Positions 33,744 to 43,516 of a DNA stretch of 64,000 nucleotides are shown piece by piece. Positions within the stretch are counted from its first letter, which is position 1, and the number at the start of each line of letters is the position of its first letter. The notes under the pieces were generated by a model. It was not told the origin of the DNA, did no database searches, and saw only the letters and a program-made list of their open reading frames with translations. The position numbers and the translations under genes are program-made. Origin of the DNA: Rhineura floridana (lineage: Eukaryota; Chordata; Lepidosauria; Squamata; Rhineuridae); assembly GCF_030035675.1 (NCBI RefSeq), contig NC_084483.1, forward strand, positions 4,607,501 to 4,671,500, in the 5' to 3' direction.

Positions 33744-33933
33744 TCACACCCTACATTTAAAACATATCCAAATCACATTTAAAGCACATGACTTCCTCCA
33801 AAGAATCATGGGAAGTGTAGTTTGTCAAGGTACTGGGAATCTGTAGCTCTGTGATAGGAAAACCACAGTTCCCATTCTTTGGGGAAGCTGTGTGCTTTAA
33901 ATGTGTGTTGGATGTGCTTTAAATGTATGGTAT
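33744..33933. mobile_element. Foldback MITE (ATTTAAAGCACA type)
   Basis: The left arm CACATTTAAAGCACATGACT with CTCCAAAGAATCATGGGAAG is mirrored on the right by CCATTCTTTGGGGAAGCTGT, GTGCTTTAAATGTGTGTTGG and GTGCTTTAAATGTATGG. It is a near-palindrome of about 190 bp without a coding frame. The type resembles the foldback at 55168-55465 (AAGAATC.TGGGAAGTG arms). Target duplication is not clear. Confidence 0.65.
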
Positions 33934-34880
33934 GGAACACTAGGCTTACGGTTTCACTGAGATCCAAGTCAATGCAAACAATTAACGTACGCAGAGGTTT
34001 CTCCGTTTAAAACCCAATCACTGTATCTCTGTAATGTCAAAGCAGATTCCAGCAAATTCTTGGTGAGCCCTTGCAGCCTCATATAAAACCTCTGCTTTAA
34101 GTGACATGCCTCAGGTGTCAGATATGACCTTACAAATCTGTTCAACAGTCCTCTTTACATTTTCTGACTAACAAGTATGCCCTTCTCTTTTTTGCTGTTC
34201 GTTCTAACTGACCAGTCAAAACCTCTGACAACCTCTCTGCTGCTGTAAATCACATAATCTGAAGAGGGAGTGAAAGATTGCTTTAAATTCAGGATGGTTT
34301 AAAAGCCAGGACGGAGCTCAGTGGGCATTTGGTATATATGAACATGATTTGCTTCATTTTTAGCCCAGAATGAGTATTGGAATATGGTTTCTGTGGAATT
34401 TTTGTGGCTTATTGCATGAATCCCTTCCAGTCGTGTGGCTGGTGAATTTGGTAAGCCTGTCCGCTCAGAAGTTGCCATTCCGGACCCCTCCATTCTGGCA
34501 TTGTAACAGCATTTTGGCTGTTACAGGGTTAATAAAATGTTGGAAGGGTTTTGGTTCTTAAATATTATTCTGAAGTGTCTCTAATACATCCCAGTGTTTT
34601 TGGCATCAATTTCTTTTATAAAGGGCCTGTTCCAGCCCATTACGTTTGGTCCCAGATTTTACACCATTCCTTTAAATTCAAGTTAAGTTCATATGTACCA
34701 AATCATCAGTCACTCTTCTTCCGCCTCATCCCCTCTACCAACAGCCCAACAAAAACATCACTGTTCAGAATTTTTTGCCAGTAGCGGAGCAGACTCATCT
34801 ATCGAGCAAAATAATCTTTATTTCAAAGCATTACTGGGAAGGGTGCCTTTTGTTTGGCTTCTTGATTCGATTCCTATGTA
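33934..34880. other. Upstream region of TMEM17, no feature recognised
   Basis: Unique sequence with no named repeat. Distal regulatory elements could be here but none can be supported by reading. Confidence 0.4.
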
Positions 34881-34899
34881 CTTTATTTACAACTCTTGC

Positions 34900-35340
34900 C
34901 CCATCTGAAGGGGCTCGCATAGGAACCCGAAGTATGCCTTGTATAGATCGCCCTTTGTTCCGCATCTCTTTGGGCGCACAAGCACAGCGGAGATACTGCC
35001 GCTGCGTAGAGTCTGAGCCACGCCTCGTTGCTGCAGCAACGAGTAAAGGCTGTCAGCATTCCTCTATGTCACTGCCGGAGCCTGTGAGAAGGCGGCTGAG
35101 CTCCTTCAGCCGAACGGTTTTTACCGACAGCCATCGTACCGGACCCGAGAACAGAAGCGACGGTGACAACGTTCCCGGTGAGGGGGCGCCCCGATGTGCC
35201 CGCTACAAAGATGGCGTTGGTGGCATCGTCACGTTGGCAACTGAGCGGCGACTGCTAGGAGCCATGATGGGAGGGAGATGGGGATCCGAGGGCTTTAGCA
35301 CAAGACTCCTGACTATTGTGGCTGCGTTATGGTCCGCAGT
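34900..35340 (+). promoter_or_regulatory. CpG-rich promoter of TMEM17
   Basis: GC content and CpG frequency rise sharply from about 34910 (GGCTCGCATAGGAACCCGAA) through exon 1 to about 35340, unlike the AT-rich DNA on both sides. This is the expected CpG-island promoter of a ubiquitously expressed ciliary gene. No TATA box is evident near the start codon at 35066. The transcription start cannot be placed exactly. Confidence 0.65.
35066..35177 (+). CDS. TMEM17: TMEM17 coding exon 1
   Basis: Encodes residues 1-37 plus one base. The start ATG at 35066 opens the conserved MSLPEPVRRRL motif. Although an open frame extends upstream, homology and the position inside the CpG island support this start. 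Donor CCCG|GTGAGG. Confidence 0.95.
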
Positions 35341-38300
35341 GCAGAGCTTGGAAAAGTTACTTTTTAAAAACTACAACTCCCATCAGCACCAGCCAGCATG
35401 GCCACTGGATTGGGCTGATGGGAGTTGTAGTTCAAAAAAAGTAACTTTTCCAGGCTCTGCCGCAGTGCATGTAGCCCAGGGGCTCATCCACGGCGGTTTG
35501 GCCATAGGAGAGGGGGAAAGGGCCCTGTATGTTATATAGAAACTTGCAGTGGAAGGAGGTGAGGTTGGTGAGGACTAGAGCCTTTTCTATCGTGGCTCAT
35601 ACGCTTTGGAATTGGTTGCCGACTGACCTCCGTCAGGCCCACTGCCTGCTATGCTTTCGGCGGACCTTGAAGACCTGGCTCTTTACCCAGGCGTGGAAAG
35701 CGGATTAGGCTGCCAGATTGCAGTTCTTGGGGGGGTTAAACTCAAATTTAGGCTGGCAGATTGCAGATCTTGGGGGGGTTTAAATGTTTAAGCTTTTAAT
35801 TATTTCTAATTTTTAGGATTCCGATTATGTTCGTACGGAATGTACTTGTGTTTGGTTGTAAATCGCCCAGAGTGGCAGATTAACCTCTGCCAGATGGGCG
35901 GGCGTTTTAACAAATCTCATAAATAAATAAATATTTCAGGCCACCCCACTTGTACTTTAATTCCTCAAATTGTTTGACTTGCTCACGATAAGCTTTGTAA
36001 AATCGGGTACAACTCTCTGTGTGTAATCTGGAATATTAGCAGGATGTGTATAATGTACTTTTTAAAAATCCACAAAATGTATAACACGTCCAAAAAATTA
36101 TTTCACATTTTTTATCTGACACAGCCAGCAAGACCTTAGCCAAAGGGACCTAAATATTCAGCAGCACAAAGTGTTACTATTATGCCTTCTTCTGACAGAA
36201 GGGAAAATATATTTTATCTCAGGGAGGCAAACTAGAGAGCAGCCCCTACTTCTTAGAGAAGAACCTCTGCAGAGAAAACTGCCAATGTGAAGAAGAGAGA
36301 CCCGTCTGTCTCTGTAGATCAATCAGATTATTAGACTCAGAAGTTCAAGTATGACTCTTAGAAATGCAGTTTTTCAGAAGCATCTCTTTCAGCACAAACC
36401 TATGCCTATTTTATTGAGTGGGGTTTACCCCAAAGTAATTATGTATAGGATCGAAGTCTTCAACGTTATAGATGTGAAAAAACCACAAGTGGTTGATGGG
36501 TTCTTTCCTCTGTCTCTCCAGATAATGAAATTGTCTCCAGTTTGCCCTTGCAGATGTCACTCTATTTCAACCTCTGCTTTTTCCCATTTTGGTGGGTGAG
36601 CAGCGTAGTCATGCTGCAGCTGAAGGTGGGTCCTGAAAACCATTGGTACCCTAATATTCCCATTGTGATTGTTCTTGTTTCAGTCTGCAAGAGAGAGACT
36701 GGTTTTTGTGTTGTTAACATATCAAGTAATAGTAGTATTTATGCAAGAAGATGGGGAATGTTCTGAGCGGCATTTTTAAATTTTATTTAAAGGGTTTATA
36801 TTCCGCTCTTCAGCCAAAAAGGCTCTTCAAACAATAATATTGTAAGCCCTTGGGCTTAGAGACTAGAAACAACCGTACAAAGGAAAAACATATAGGGAAG
36901 GATGGGAATAAGCAAAGCCAGGCACAAGTTCTTCTAACGATCAGCCAGAGTGGGAAAGTTCAAGAAGAGGAGGAACCAAAAGCTGGTCTCTCAGCTGGAG
37001 AGGATGGCGTGGCCCTGCATCCCCCTTCCTTTCCCTCCTCTGCTGCAGTCTGGTGTAACGGTTGCTGACGGGACAGATGTTGGGAAGGAAGGGCCTGACT
37101 TCTCAGCAGAGCAGATGATGGCCCTCCATGCCTTCCCTTCTCTTTGCTGTAGCCTTGTGGAAGGCTGTTGCAGGTAAGTTTTGGAAAAATATGATTAGCT
37201 TCTCAGTGTGGTATGGATTCCAGGAAGAAGACAGTGTAAGTACAATTACATTGGTCAACTGGCGTATTTAATTTTTCATCCCTTTTCAATTCTAGTATCC
37301 AGTCTTACCCGACTACTACAAGTTCATCCTGGTGACAGTCATTATATTAACCTCTCTGATTGAAATTATCCGCTTGTACCTAGGATACATGGGGAATTTG
37401 CAGGAGAAGGTAAGTTTGCTTCACACCCTGGAACCATTTTAGACAATTGTAGATATAGCATGCTGAATTGGACAAAACATGGGAGAATTTAAACTTTGAA
37501 TTCAGTAGCATTTATCACAGACTAATTAATATTGCATAACCTTTCTTAGATTATAATGTTCAGAAGCAAAAAAACAGAGTTTAGTAGCTGGGCTCAGTCC
37601 TAGAGATAAGATATCAGACAAACATGCTGGTTAAACTAATATTGATTTTGGTGAACAGGTTATTTTTTATATACACTGTATGGAAGAGCTGGTATAACAT
37701 AGTGGCCAAGTCTGAGTGTGAAAGCCACCAAGTCCCAGAATCACATCTCTCCTTGGTTGGAAATTCTATAGGTGCTCTCAGCAAGTCATTGCTCTCAATT
37801 CCCAACTTAGTCTCAGTTCTCACCTTCTGGAATATTTTATTTTTATTAAAAAACATTTATAAACTGCTTAATATTTTAAAGATCCCTTCAAGTGGTATAC
37901 AATATAAAAACAAAAATATTAAAGCAAAAAGACAACATAAAACCAATACAACAGATATATTAAAACATATGTTTTACACTGTTTTACAGTGGTTCCGATC
38001 CTATCTCCAAGGTCATTTTCAGAGAATAGCATTGGGTGATTGTCTTTCGGCCCCCTGGCAGTTGTGCTGTGGGGTGCCGCAGGGTACCATCTTGTCCCCC
38101 ATGCTCTTTAACATCTATATGAAGCCCTTGGGAGCAGTCATCAGGAGATTTGGGGCGAGGTGTCAGCAGTATGCTGATGATACCCAGCTCTATTTCTCTG
38201 TAACATCTGAATCGGGAGAGGCAGTGCAAGCCCTGGACCGCTGCCTGGACTTGGTGGTGGGCTGGATGAGGGCCAATAAACTGAGTCTGAATCTTAGCAA

Positions 38301-41300
38301 GATGAAGATACTGTTCGTTGGTTGTTCCCGAATTTGGATAATTGGTCAGTTGCCTGCTTTGAATGGGGTCGTACTCCCTCTGAAAGAGCAGGTCCGTAGC
38401 CTGTGGGTGCTCCTGGATCCATCTTAGTTGCTAGAGGCCCAGGTGACCTCAGTGGCTAGGAGTGCCTTTTACCAATTTTGGCTGGTAAGACAGCTGTGGC
38501 CATTTCTCGACCGGGATAGCCTGACCACTATTGTCCATGCACTGGTAACCTCCAGGCTGGATTACTGTAATGTGCTGTATGTGGGGTTGCCCTTGAGGTT
38601 GGTCTGGAAGCTGCAGCGGGTGCAAAATGCAGAGGTGAGACTAGGTATTGAAAATAAAACAGCCGATATCATAATGCCGTTGTATAAATCTATGGTGCGG
38701 CTGCATTTGGAATACTGTGTACAGTTCTGGTCGTCTCATCTCAAAAAGGATATTCTAGAGTTGGAAAAGGTTCAGAAGAGGGCAACCAGAATGATCAAGG
38801 GGATGGAGCGATTCCCTTACAAGGAAAGGTTGCAGCATTTGGGGCTTTTTAGTTTAGAGAAAAGGCGGGTCAGAGGAGACATGATAGAAGTGTATAAAAT
38901 TATGCATGGCATTGAGAAAGTGGATAGAGAAAAGTTCTTCTCCCTCTCTCATAATACTAGAACTCGTGGACATTCAAAGAAGCTGAATGTTGGAAGATTC
39001 AGGACAGACAGAAGGAAGTACTTCTTTACTCAGCGCATAGTTAAACTATGGAATTTGCTCCCACAAGATGCAGTAATGGCCACCAGCTTGGATGGCTTTA
39101 AAAGAAGATTAGACAAATTCATGGAGGACAGGGCTATCAATGGCTACTAGCCATGATGGCTGTGCTCTGCCACCCTAGTCAGAGGCAGCATGCTTCTGAA
39201 AACCAGTTGCCGGAAGCCTCAGGAGGGGAGAGTGTTCTTGCACTCGGGTCCTGCTTGCGGGCTTCCCCCAGGCACCTGGTTGGCCACTGTGAGAACAGGA
39301 TGCTGGACTAGATGGGCCACTGGCCTGATCCAGCAGGCTCTTCTTATGTTCTTATGTTCTTATGACTGCTCACCGGGGCAGGGTATCATCAACATGTCAC
39401 TCTGCTGCTGAAAGAACTGCACTGGCTGCCCATTTGCTACCAGACCAAGTTCAAGGTTCTAGTTTGGTGTACAAAGCCCTATACAGCTTGGGACCAGGAT
39501 ACAGTAGGGCCCCACTCATTTGGCGGGTTACGTTCCAGACCCCCGCCAAAAAGCAAAACCCACCGAAAAGCAGAACTCCTTCAATAAAATGGCACCCGAT
39601 GCCCAAAAAACACAGTAAAAGCGGAACAAGCGCCGTATGAGTGGGGCCTTACTCTGATTTTAGCTGCCGTATTAGCAGATCTCCAAAAAGCAGGCCGCCA
39701 AAAAGTGGGGCCCTACTGTACCTAAAATACCGTCTTATCCCTTATATACCCAGTCGATCACTGCACTCTGCAGGTGAGGGCCTCCTGCAGATACCATCTT
39801 ATCAGGAGGTTCGTTCTGCACAACATAGGAAACAGACCTTTAGTGTGGCAGCACCTACCCTGTGGAATTCCCTCCCTTTGAATATTAGACAGGCACCATC
39901 TCTGTTATCTTTTCAGCACCTATGGAAGACCTTCCTCTTTCAACAAGCCTTTTAAGTTGAGACCTTATCCCAGTCTGCGTCTGTGTTGGAACTGCTTTTT
40001 ATTTATTTATTTATTTAAAACATTTCTATGCCGCTCTATCTTCCTGAAAAGCTCAGAGCGGTGAACAACTTTATAATAAAAGAACCTAGACAAAAATACC
40101 TTATAAAAACAAGACATACAACCATAAATACAAACTTATATGATAAGGTTAAAATAGTAAAACTATATACAGTAAAATCATTACTCCATAGTCTCTCATG
40201 GTCAAGAGATTTCCTATTCCTCAGTCCAGGTTAAATGCGAGACGGAAAAGGAACGTCTTGACCTGGCGACGGAATGCCGGAAGCGAGAAGGCCAACCGGA
40301 CCTCTATTGGCAAGGAATTCCAGAGTCTAGGGGCGATAACAGAGAACGCCCTGTCTCTGGTTCCTGAAAGATGAACTTGTGTGGATGAAGGTATCCTAAG
40401 GAACGAATTATTGGAGGACCTGAGAGAACGGGGGGGTTCATAAGAAGACAACCGATCGGACAGATAGACAGGGCCCAGGCCCTGAAGGGCTTTAAAGGCC
40501 AACACCAGCACCTTGAATTGAGTCCAGAAGCAAATCGGCAACCAGTGAAGCTGTTGCAACAGGGGGGTTGTATAGGCACGAATGTCAGCCCCTGTCAGCA
40601 TTCTTATTGCTGCACGTTGAACCAATTTAAGCTTCTGAACTGTCTTCAAAGGCAGCCCCACGTAGAGTGCGTTGCAGTAGTCAAGCCGGGATGTAACTAA
40701 GGCGTGAGTTACCTTCGTCAGATCAGACATCTCTAAAAACTGGCGCAGCTGGCGAACCAGTCTTAACTGGGCAAAAGTGCTCCTGGACACAGCAGAAACC
40801 TGAGCTTCCAGGTTCAAAGCCGAGTCCAGAAGCACACCCAAGCTGCGGACTTGAGTCTTCAGGGGGAGTGTAACCCCGTCTAACACAGGTACATTCCACG
40901 TTTCTAGTTTAGCCCTATGACTGACGAGGAGCATTTCTGTCTTGTCTGGATTTAATTTCAACTTGTTCACCTTCATCCAATCCATCACTGAGGACAGGCA
41001 CTGGTTCAGGGGTCGAACAGTTTCCTTGGCATCAGGGGGAAAGGAGAAATAAAGCTGGGTGTCATCTGCATATTGATGGTAACGAACTCCAAACCTCCGG
41101 ATGACCTCACCCAGCGGCTTCATATAGATGTTAAATAACAAAGGAGACAAAATAGAGCCCTGTGGAACCACGCAGGTCAATATGTTTTTTAAACTTTTTT
41201 CTCTTTTTTTTAAGATGTCTTGAAAGCTTTTCTAAAAAATGTTTTTAACGCTGTTTTGTTTTAATGTATTTTAAAGTTTGTTTTTATGATGTTTTAAAGT

Positions 41301-43516
41301 GTTTTTAGTGCTTTTGTTTGCTCCCCTGGGCTCCTGCTGGGAGGAAGGGCGGGATACGAATAAAATAAATAAATAAATAAATAAATAAATATAAAACAGG
41401 AATTTGGGGGATTCAAACATGTAAAACATGGTCCAATTATATGTGTCAGGGAAAGCCATATAGAGGTGATACTAGTGGCTGCACTTACAGGGCTATTGTA
41501 AGGGTTAATAAAACATAAAGCACTTTGAATACTTGAGGTACACTATATGAATGCTAAGTATTAATAAAATGCAGAGCTAGTACTAGTAAATGCCATTTTG
41601 GAGTGAAATGTTTAAAAAATTAGACATAATGTGGATCTGGAAGGAAAAGGAACTGAAATGTACCTGTATGAAATGGAAATGGGCTGCCTTCAAGTCGATC
41701 CCGACTTATGGCGACCCTACGAATAGGGTTTTCATGGTAAGCGATATTCAGAGGGGGTTTACCATTGCCTCCCTCTGAGGCTAGTCCTCCCCAGCTGGCT
41801 AGGGCCTGCTCAGCTTGCCACAGCTGCACAAGCCAGCCCCTTCCTTGTCCGCAACTGCCTGTATAAGCACAGGAATAAGAGTAAGATTTTGGAGCTGCAG
41901 TCATATGTACACTTAGCTAGGAGTAAGCCCCATTAAATGTAGTGGGGGTTACTTCTGAGTAGACAGGCACAAAAGTGTATTATTTATCTTCCATAAGTCT
42001 GACACGCTCTCTGCAGTTCCAGCATCGCATCATTTTAAAATTGTATTCAAGGTTCAATCTGAATAAGGCCTCAATCGTAGGACTATATGGATTAGTATGA
42101 AAGGACAGAAATGCTTCTGAGCATTTGCAAAGCGCATTTTTCTAGCCACTGAATTACATATAGCAGGTTACACACAAGCTGCTGAAGCTTGTTGATCTCA
42201 GGTGTTTAAGCAGTAGTGGATGGCATGGTGGGGTGGAAACTATTTATTTATTTGATTTGATTTATACCGCACCCTTCCTCCCAGTAGGAGCCCAGGGCGG
42301 CACTTTCCTGGCAGGTGAGTTGCTGCTGCTTACCAAGAGTGGGCAAAGCAGTGACAAGGTCGTTGTGGTGCTGATGCACTGGCAGAGTCAGTTCAGTGAA
42401 CTATGCCACCTTCCCTGACCCTCTTGGTAAGCAGCAGCAACTTGTTTGCCAGGCGGTCAAGTCAGCAGCTCTGCCCCACTGTGCCATTTGCCACTGTGCT
42501 TAAATCTGTATTGGATTGTGGCCTACATCTTTAGGATGAGGATGTGAAGAGTTTTTTCTTCCTGCTCCTCTCTCCTAATCTGTGGGCTTTGTCATGGCTT
42601 TTGTTATCTGTAAATCTGCCTCTATCCTGAAAAATGCTACAAGAACAGAACCTGCTGTTGCAGCTGAGAGCCTCTTTTCCACTGATGTGGAGTGAGACAG
42701 ATGAGAATGTGATCAATACCACTTTTCCTTTGCTGCTCTTCAAGGCAGCTAAGGTGCAATACCTCCTGTTGAAAAGAGGCAAGCAAGCAATGTGTAGCTT
42801 TTCCCTCCCTCCCTCAGTCCTGCTTGTATGCTGTCCCTCCTGTCGTTGAAATGACATCTGGCTGAGATGTCTGACTGAAAAGTCTGGTAATGATGCTTCA
42901 CTTTTTGGCAGGATTGTCTTGAAAGCAGTCGCAGTAACAATAGGGCAAGAACCTTTTTTCTGCAGAAAAGAGAAGGGAAAGGATTCATGTAATGTGGCCC
43001 TGAAAAGCTATCCACTGAAATATTTACAACTCTTGAGTTTATCCTTCTCAGAGTTTGCACTCTGGACACAGGTGTAGAAAGCCTGACCAATAGATTTTCT
43101 ACTACATCATCATAGTTGCCAGAATGTTTAGTTTATTGATACCTTTTCCCCCCCTTCAATAGGTTCCTGAACTAGCTGGCTTTTGGCTCCTGAGTCTCCT
43201 TTTGCAACTGCCCTTAATTCTCTTCCTGCTTTTAAACGAAGGTCTGAAAATCCAACCACTGGAGCGAGCGGTGAATATCATCTTTGTAGTCTTCCTTGTC
43301 TTCCAGGTCATAGCTGCATTCATTGCCCTCAGAAAAATGGTGAATCAGCTGGCAACTCGCTTCCACCTTCATGAGTTTGACAGGCTAGATGATCATTTCC
43401 TCTCTGATAACCTAACCTGGAATAAAATGAAGGTGGAGGCTCCCTGGGATGTGAAACCACCTGTAGAAGAAATTCGTTCAGCAAGTTCTAGCTGGAGAGC
43501 TACAGTGAGGGCTTGA
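35066..43516 (+). CDS. TMEM17: TMEM17, transmembrane protein 17 (four exons)
   Basis: Coding exons 35066-35177, 36522-36625, 37296-37409 and 43163-43516 join in frame with GT-AG introns to 227 residues. The protein starts MSLPEPVRRRLSSFSRTVFT, close to vertebrate TMEM17. Four hydrophobic helices lie at about 48-71, 80-103, 114-134 and 146-168; conserved landmarks are LPDYYKF, IRLYLGYMGNLQEKVPELAG and LRKMVNQLATRFHLHEFDRL. TMEM17 sits in the ciliary transition zone with TMEM231, B9D1, B9D2 and MKS1, and acts in ciliogenesis, membrane-protein gating and Hedgehog signalling. After FDRL come 42 residues, against about 19 in human as I recall it, so the C terminus is longer. Introns are 1344, 670 and 5753 bp. 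Confidence 0.96.
35342..35459. mobile_element. hAT foldback MITE in TMEM17 intron 1, perfect 8-bp TSD
   Basis: CAGAGCTTGGAAAAGTTACT at the left mirrors AGTAACTTTTCCAGGCTCTG at the right. It is flanked by CCGCAGTG at 35334-35341 and 35460-35467. It lies 165 bp after the exon 1 donor, at the edge of the CpG island. Same family as 11672-11771. Confidence 0.92.
35551..35933 (+). mobile_element. L2/CR1-clade LINE 3' end in TMEM17 intron 1
   Basis: Contains a terminal coding motif in pieces (TLWNWLPTDLRQA-like, FRRTLKTWLFTQAWKAD) and a UTR with two copies of a TTGCAGNTCTTGGGGGGGTT unit, then AATCGCCCAGAGTGGCAGAT and a short (AAAT)n tail. Same clade as 24330-24812 but with a different UTR. Confidence 0.75.
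36522..36625 (+). CDS. TMEM17: TMEM17 coding exon 2
   Basis: Acceptor TCTCTCCAG precedes DNEIVSSLPLQMSLYFNLCF, followed by the first membrane helix to MLQLK. Donor AAG|GTGGGT. Phase 1 in, phase 0 out. Confidence 0.95.
36778..36900 (-). repeat. LINE 3' tail in TMEM17 intron 2
   Basis: TTTATTTAAAGGGTTTATAT, then TCCGCTCTTCAGCC, is the reverse of an L2/CR1-type end. The A-rich sequence that follows is its 3' UTR. 36900-37180 is GC-richer and unassigned. Confidence 0.5.
37296..37409 (+). CDS. TMEM17: TMEM17 coding exon 3
   Basis: Acceptor TTCAATTCTAG precedes YPVLPDYYKFILVTVIILTS, the second helix, ending GYMGNLQEK. Donor AAG|GTAAGT is consensus. Exactly 38 codons. Confidence 0.96.
37843..37975 (-). 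repeat. LINE 3' tail in TMEM17 intron 3
   Basis: TTTATTTTTATTAAAAAACA, then ATTTATAAACTGCTTAATAT and GTGGTATACAATATAAAAAC, is the reverse-strand layout of a LINE end. It abuts the start of the L2 at 37984. Confidence 0.5.
38643..39363 (+). mobile_element. CR1 LINE 3' end nested in the L2
   Basis: The C-terminal 160 or so residues of CR1 ORF2 are uninterrupted: IMPLYKSMVRLHLEYCVQFW, DILELEKVQKRATRMIKG, LGLFSLEKRRVRGDMIEVYK, RRKYFFTQRIVKLWNLLPQD, ending AINGY and stop at 39150. The complete CR1 UTR follows, with GATGCTGGACTAGATGGGCC and the octamer tail TTCTTATG repeated three times. The clean frame and tail suggest a young copy. A 240-codon open frame at 38428-39150 is an accidental fusion of L2 and CR1 reading frames. 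Confidence 0.95.
39502..39718. mobile_element. Tigger-like (Tc1/mariner) MITE nested in the L2
   Basis: 217 bp. The terminal inverted repeats CAGTAGGGCCCCACT and AGTGGGGCCCTACTG are perfect over 15 bp, flanked by TA on both sides (39500-39501 and 39719-39720). The interior has GGCGGGTTACGTTCCAGACC, typical of Tigger-derived MITEs. No transposase. Removing it restores the L2 reading from YSLGPGY to the next coding piece. Confidence 0.88.
39988..41181 (-). mobile_element. Young inverted L2 nested in the 3' UTR of the outer L2
   Basis: Its own tail lies at the left ((TTTA)n, then GCCGCTCTATCTTCCTGAAA, in reverse). Its polymerase frame spans the rest without a stop. The outer L2 UTR stops at about 39987 (GTTGGAACTGCTTTTT) and resumes at 41182 (AATATGTTTTTTAAAC), so this copy inserted after the outer one. 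No clear long target duplication is seen, as is usual for L2. Confidence 0.8.
40221..41180 (-). CDS. L2 reverse transcriptase, C-terminal 319 residues
   Basis: An uninterrupted frame beginning at VVPQGSILSPLLFNIYMKPL (polymerase motif B), then HQYADDTQLYFSF (motif C with the catalytic YADD), LKLNPDKTEMLLVSH, VTHALVTSRLDYCNALYVGL, LLQQLHWLPICFWTQFK and the terminal FSVIAPRLWNSLPIEVRLAF. The endonuclease and the fingers are missing by 5' truncation, so it cannot act alone. It is the best L2 coding piece in the window. Confidence 0.92.
   Translation of the reverse strand: MTCVVPQGSILSPLLFNIYMKPLGEVIRRFGVRYHQYADDTQLYFSFPPDAKETVRPLNQCLSSVMDWMKVNKLKLNPDKTEMLLVSHRAKLETWNVPVLDGVTLPLKTQVRSLGVLLDSALNLEAQVSAVSRSTFAQLRLVRQLRQFLEMSDLTKVTHALVTSRLDYCNALYVGLPLKTVQKLKLVQRAAIRMLTGADIRAYTTPLLQQLHWLPICFWTQFKVLVLAFKALQGLGPVYLSDRLSSYEPPRSLRSSNNSFLRIPSSTQVHLSGTRDRAFSVIAPRLWNSLPIEVRLAFSLPAFRRQVKTFLFRLAFNLD
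41672..41850 (-). repeat. Bov-B-tailed SINE
   Basis: GGGCTGCCTTCAAGTCGATC, ACTTATGGCGACCCTACGAA and TTCATGGTAAGCGATATTCA, then GAGGGGGTTTACCATTGCC. This is the Bov-B 3' end in reverse, followed by a GC-richer body (AGCTGGCTAGGGCCTGCTCA). No good tRNA head was found, so it may be a different SINE subfamily from 26983-27156. Confidence 0.65.
42238..42302 (-). repeat. L2-type LINE tail
   Basis: ATTTATTTATTTGATTTGAT followed by ACCGCACCCTTCCTCCCAGT and AGGAGCCCAGGGCGGC. This is the reverse of the GGGCTCCTACTGGGAGGAAG tail on the L2 copies at 21335 and 41392. Only about 65 bp remain. Confidence 0.75.
42303..43162. other. Rest of TMEM17 intron 3, unassigned
   Basis: Unique sequence up to the exon 4 acceptor. 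No exon or named repeat recognised. Confidence 0.4.
43163..43516 (+). CDS. TMEM17: TMEM17 coding exon 4
   Basis: The acceptor CCCCCCTTCAATAG precedes VPELAGFWLLSLLLQLPLIL. The exon holds helices 3 and 4, the conserved KMVNQLATRFHLHEFDRL segment and a 42-residue hydrophilic tail ending at TGA (43514-43516). Confidence 0.96.
   Translation, partial: VPELAGFWLLSLLLQLPLILFLLLNEGLKIQPLERAVNIIFVVFLVFQVIAAFIALRKMVNQLATRFHLHEFDRLDDHFLSDNLTWNKMKVEAPWDVKPPVEEIRSASSSWRATVRA

Larger units (their letters stand above)
37984..41392 (+). mobile_element. L2-type LINE broken by three nested insertions (TMEM17 intron 3)
   Basis: The outer L2 occupies 37984-38642, 39364-39501, 39721-39987 and 41182-41392. It reads WFRSYLQGHFQ, GVPQGTILSPMLFNIYMKPL, QYADDTQLYFS (the catalytic YADD motif), VVHALVTSRLDYCNVLYVGL, then after the gaps VAAPTLWNSLPLNIRQAP, and ends GGGATACGAATAAAATAAAT with (AAAT)n. 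It is interrupted by CR1, a Tigger-like MITE and an inverted L2. One stop (at 38425-38427) breaks the frame. It is 5' truncated. Confidence 0.85.

Noticed and set aside
34775-35539. A 254-codon frame spanning TMEM17 exon 1
   Set aside because: Only 35066-35177 matches TMEM17. The upstream part is promoter and UTR, and the part after the donor runs into a MITE.
37624-38427. A 267-codon open frame in TMEM17 intron 3
   Set aside because: Its second half is L2 reverse transcriptase (VPQGTILSP, QYADDTQLYF) and its first half is chance intronic sequence. It is not a host gene.
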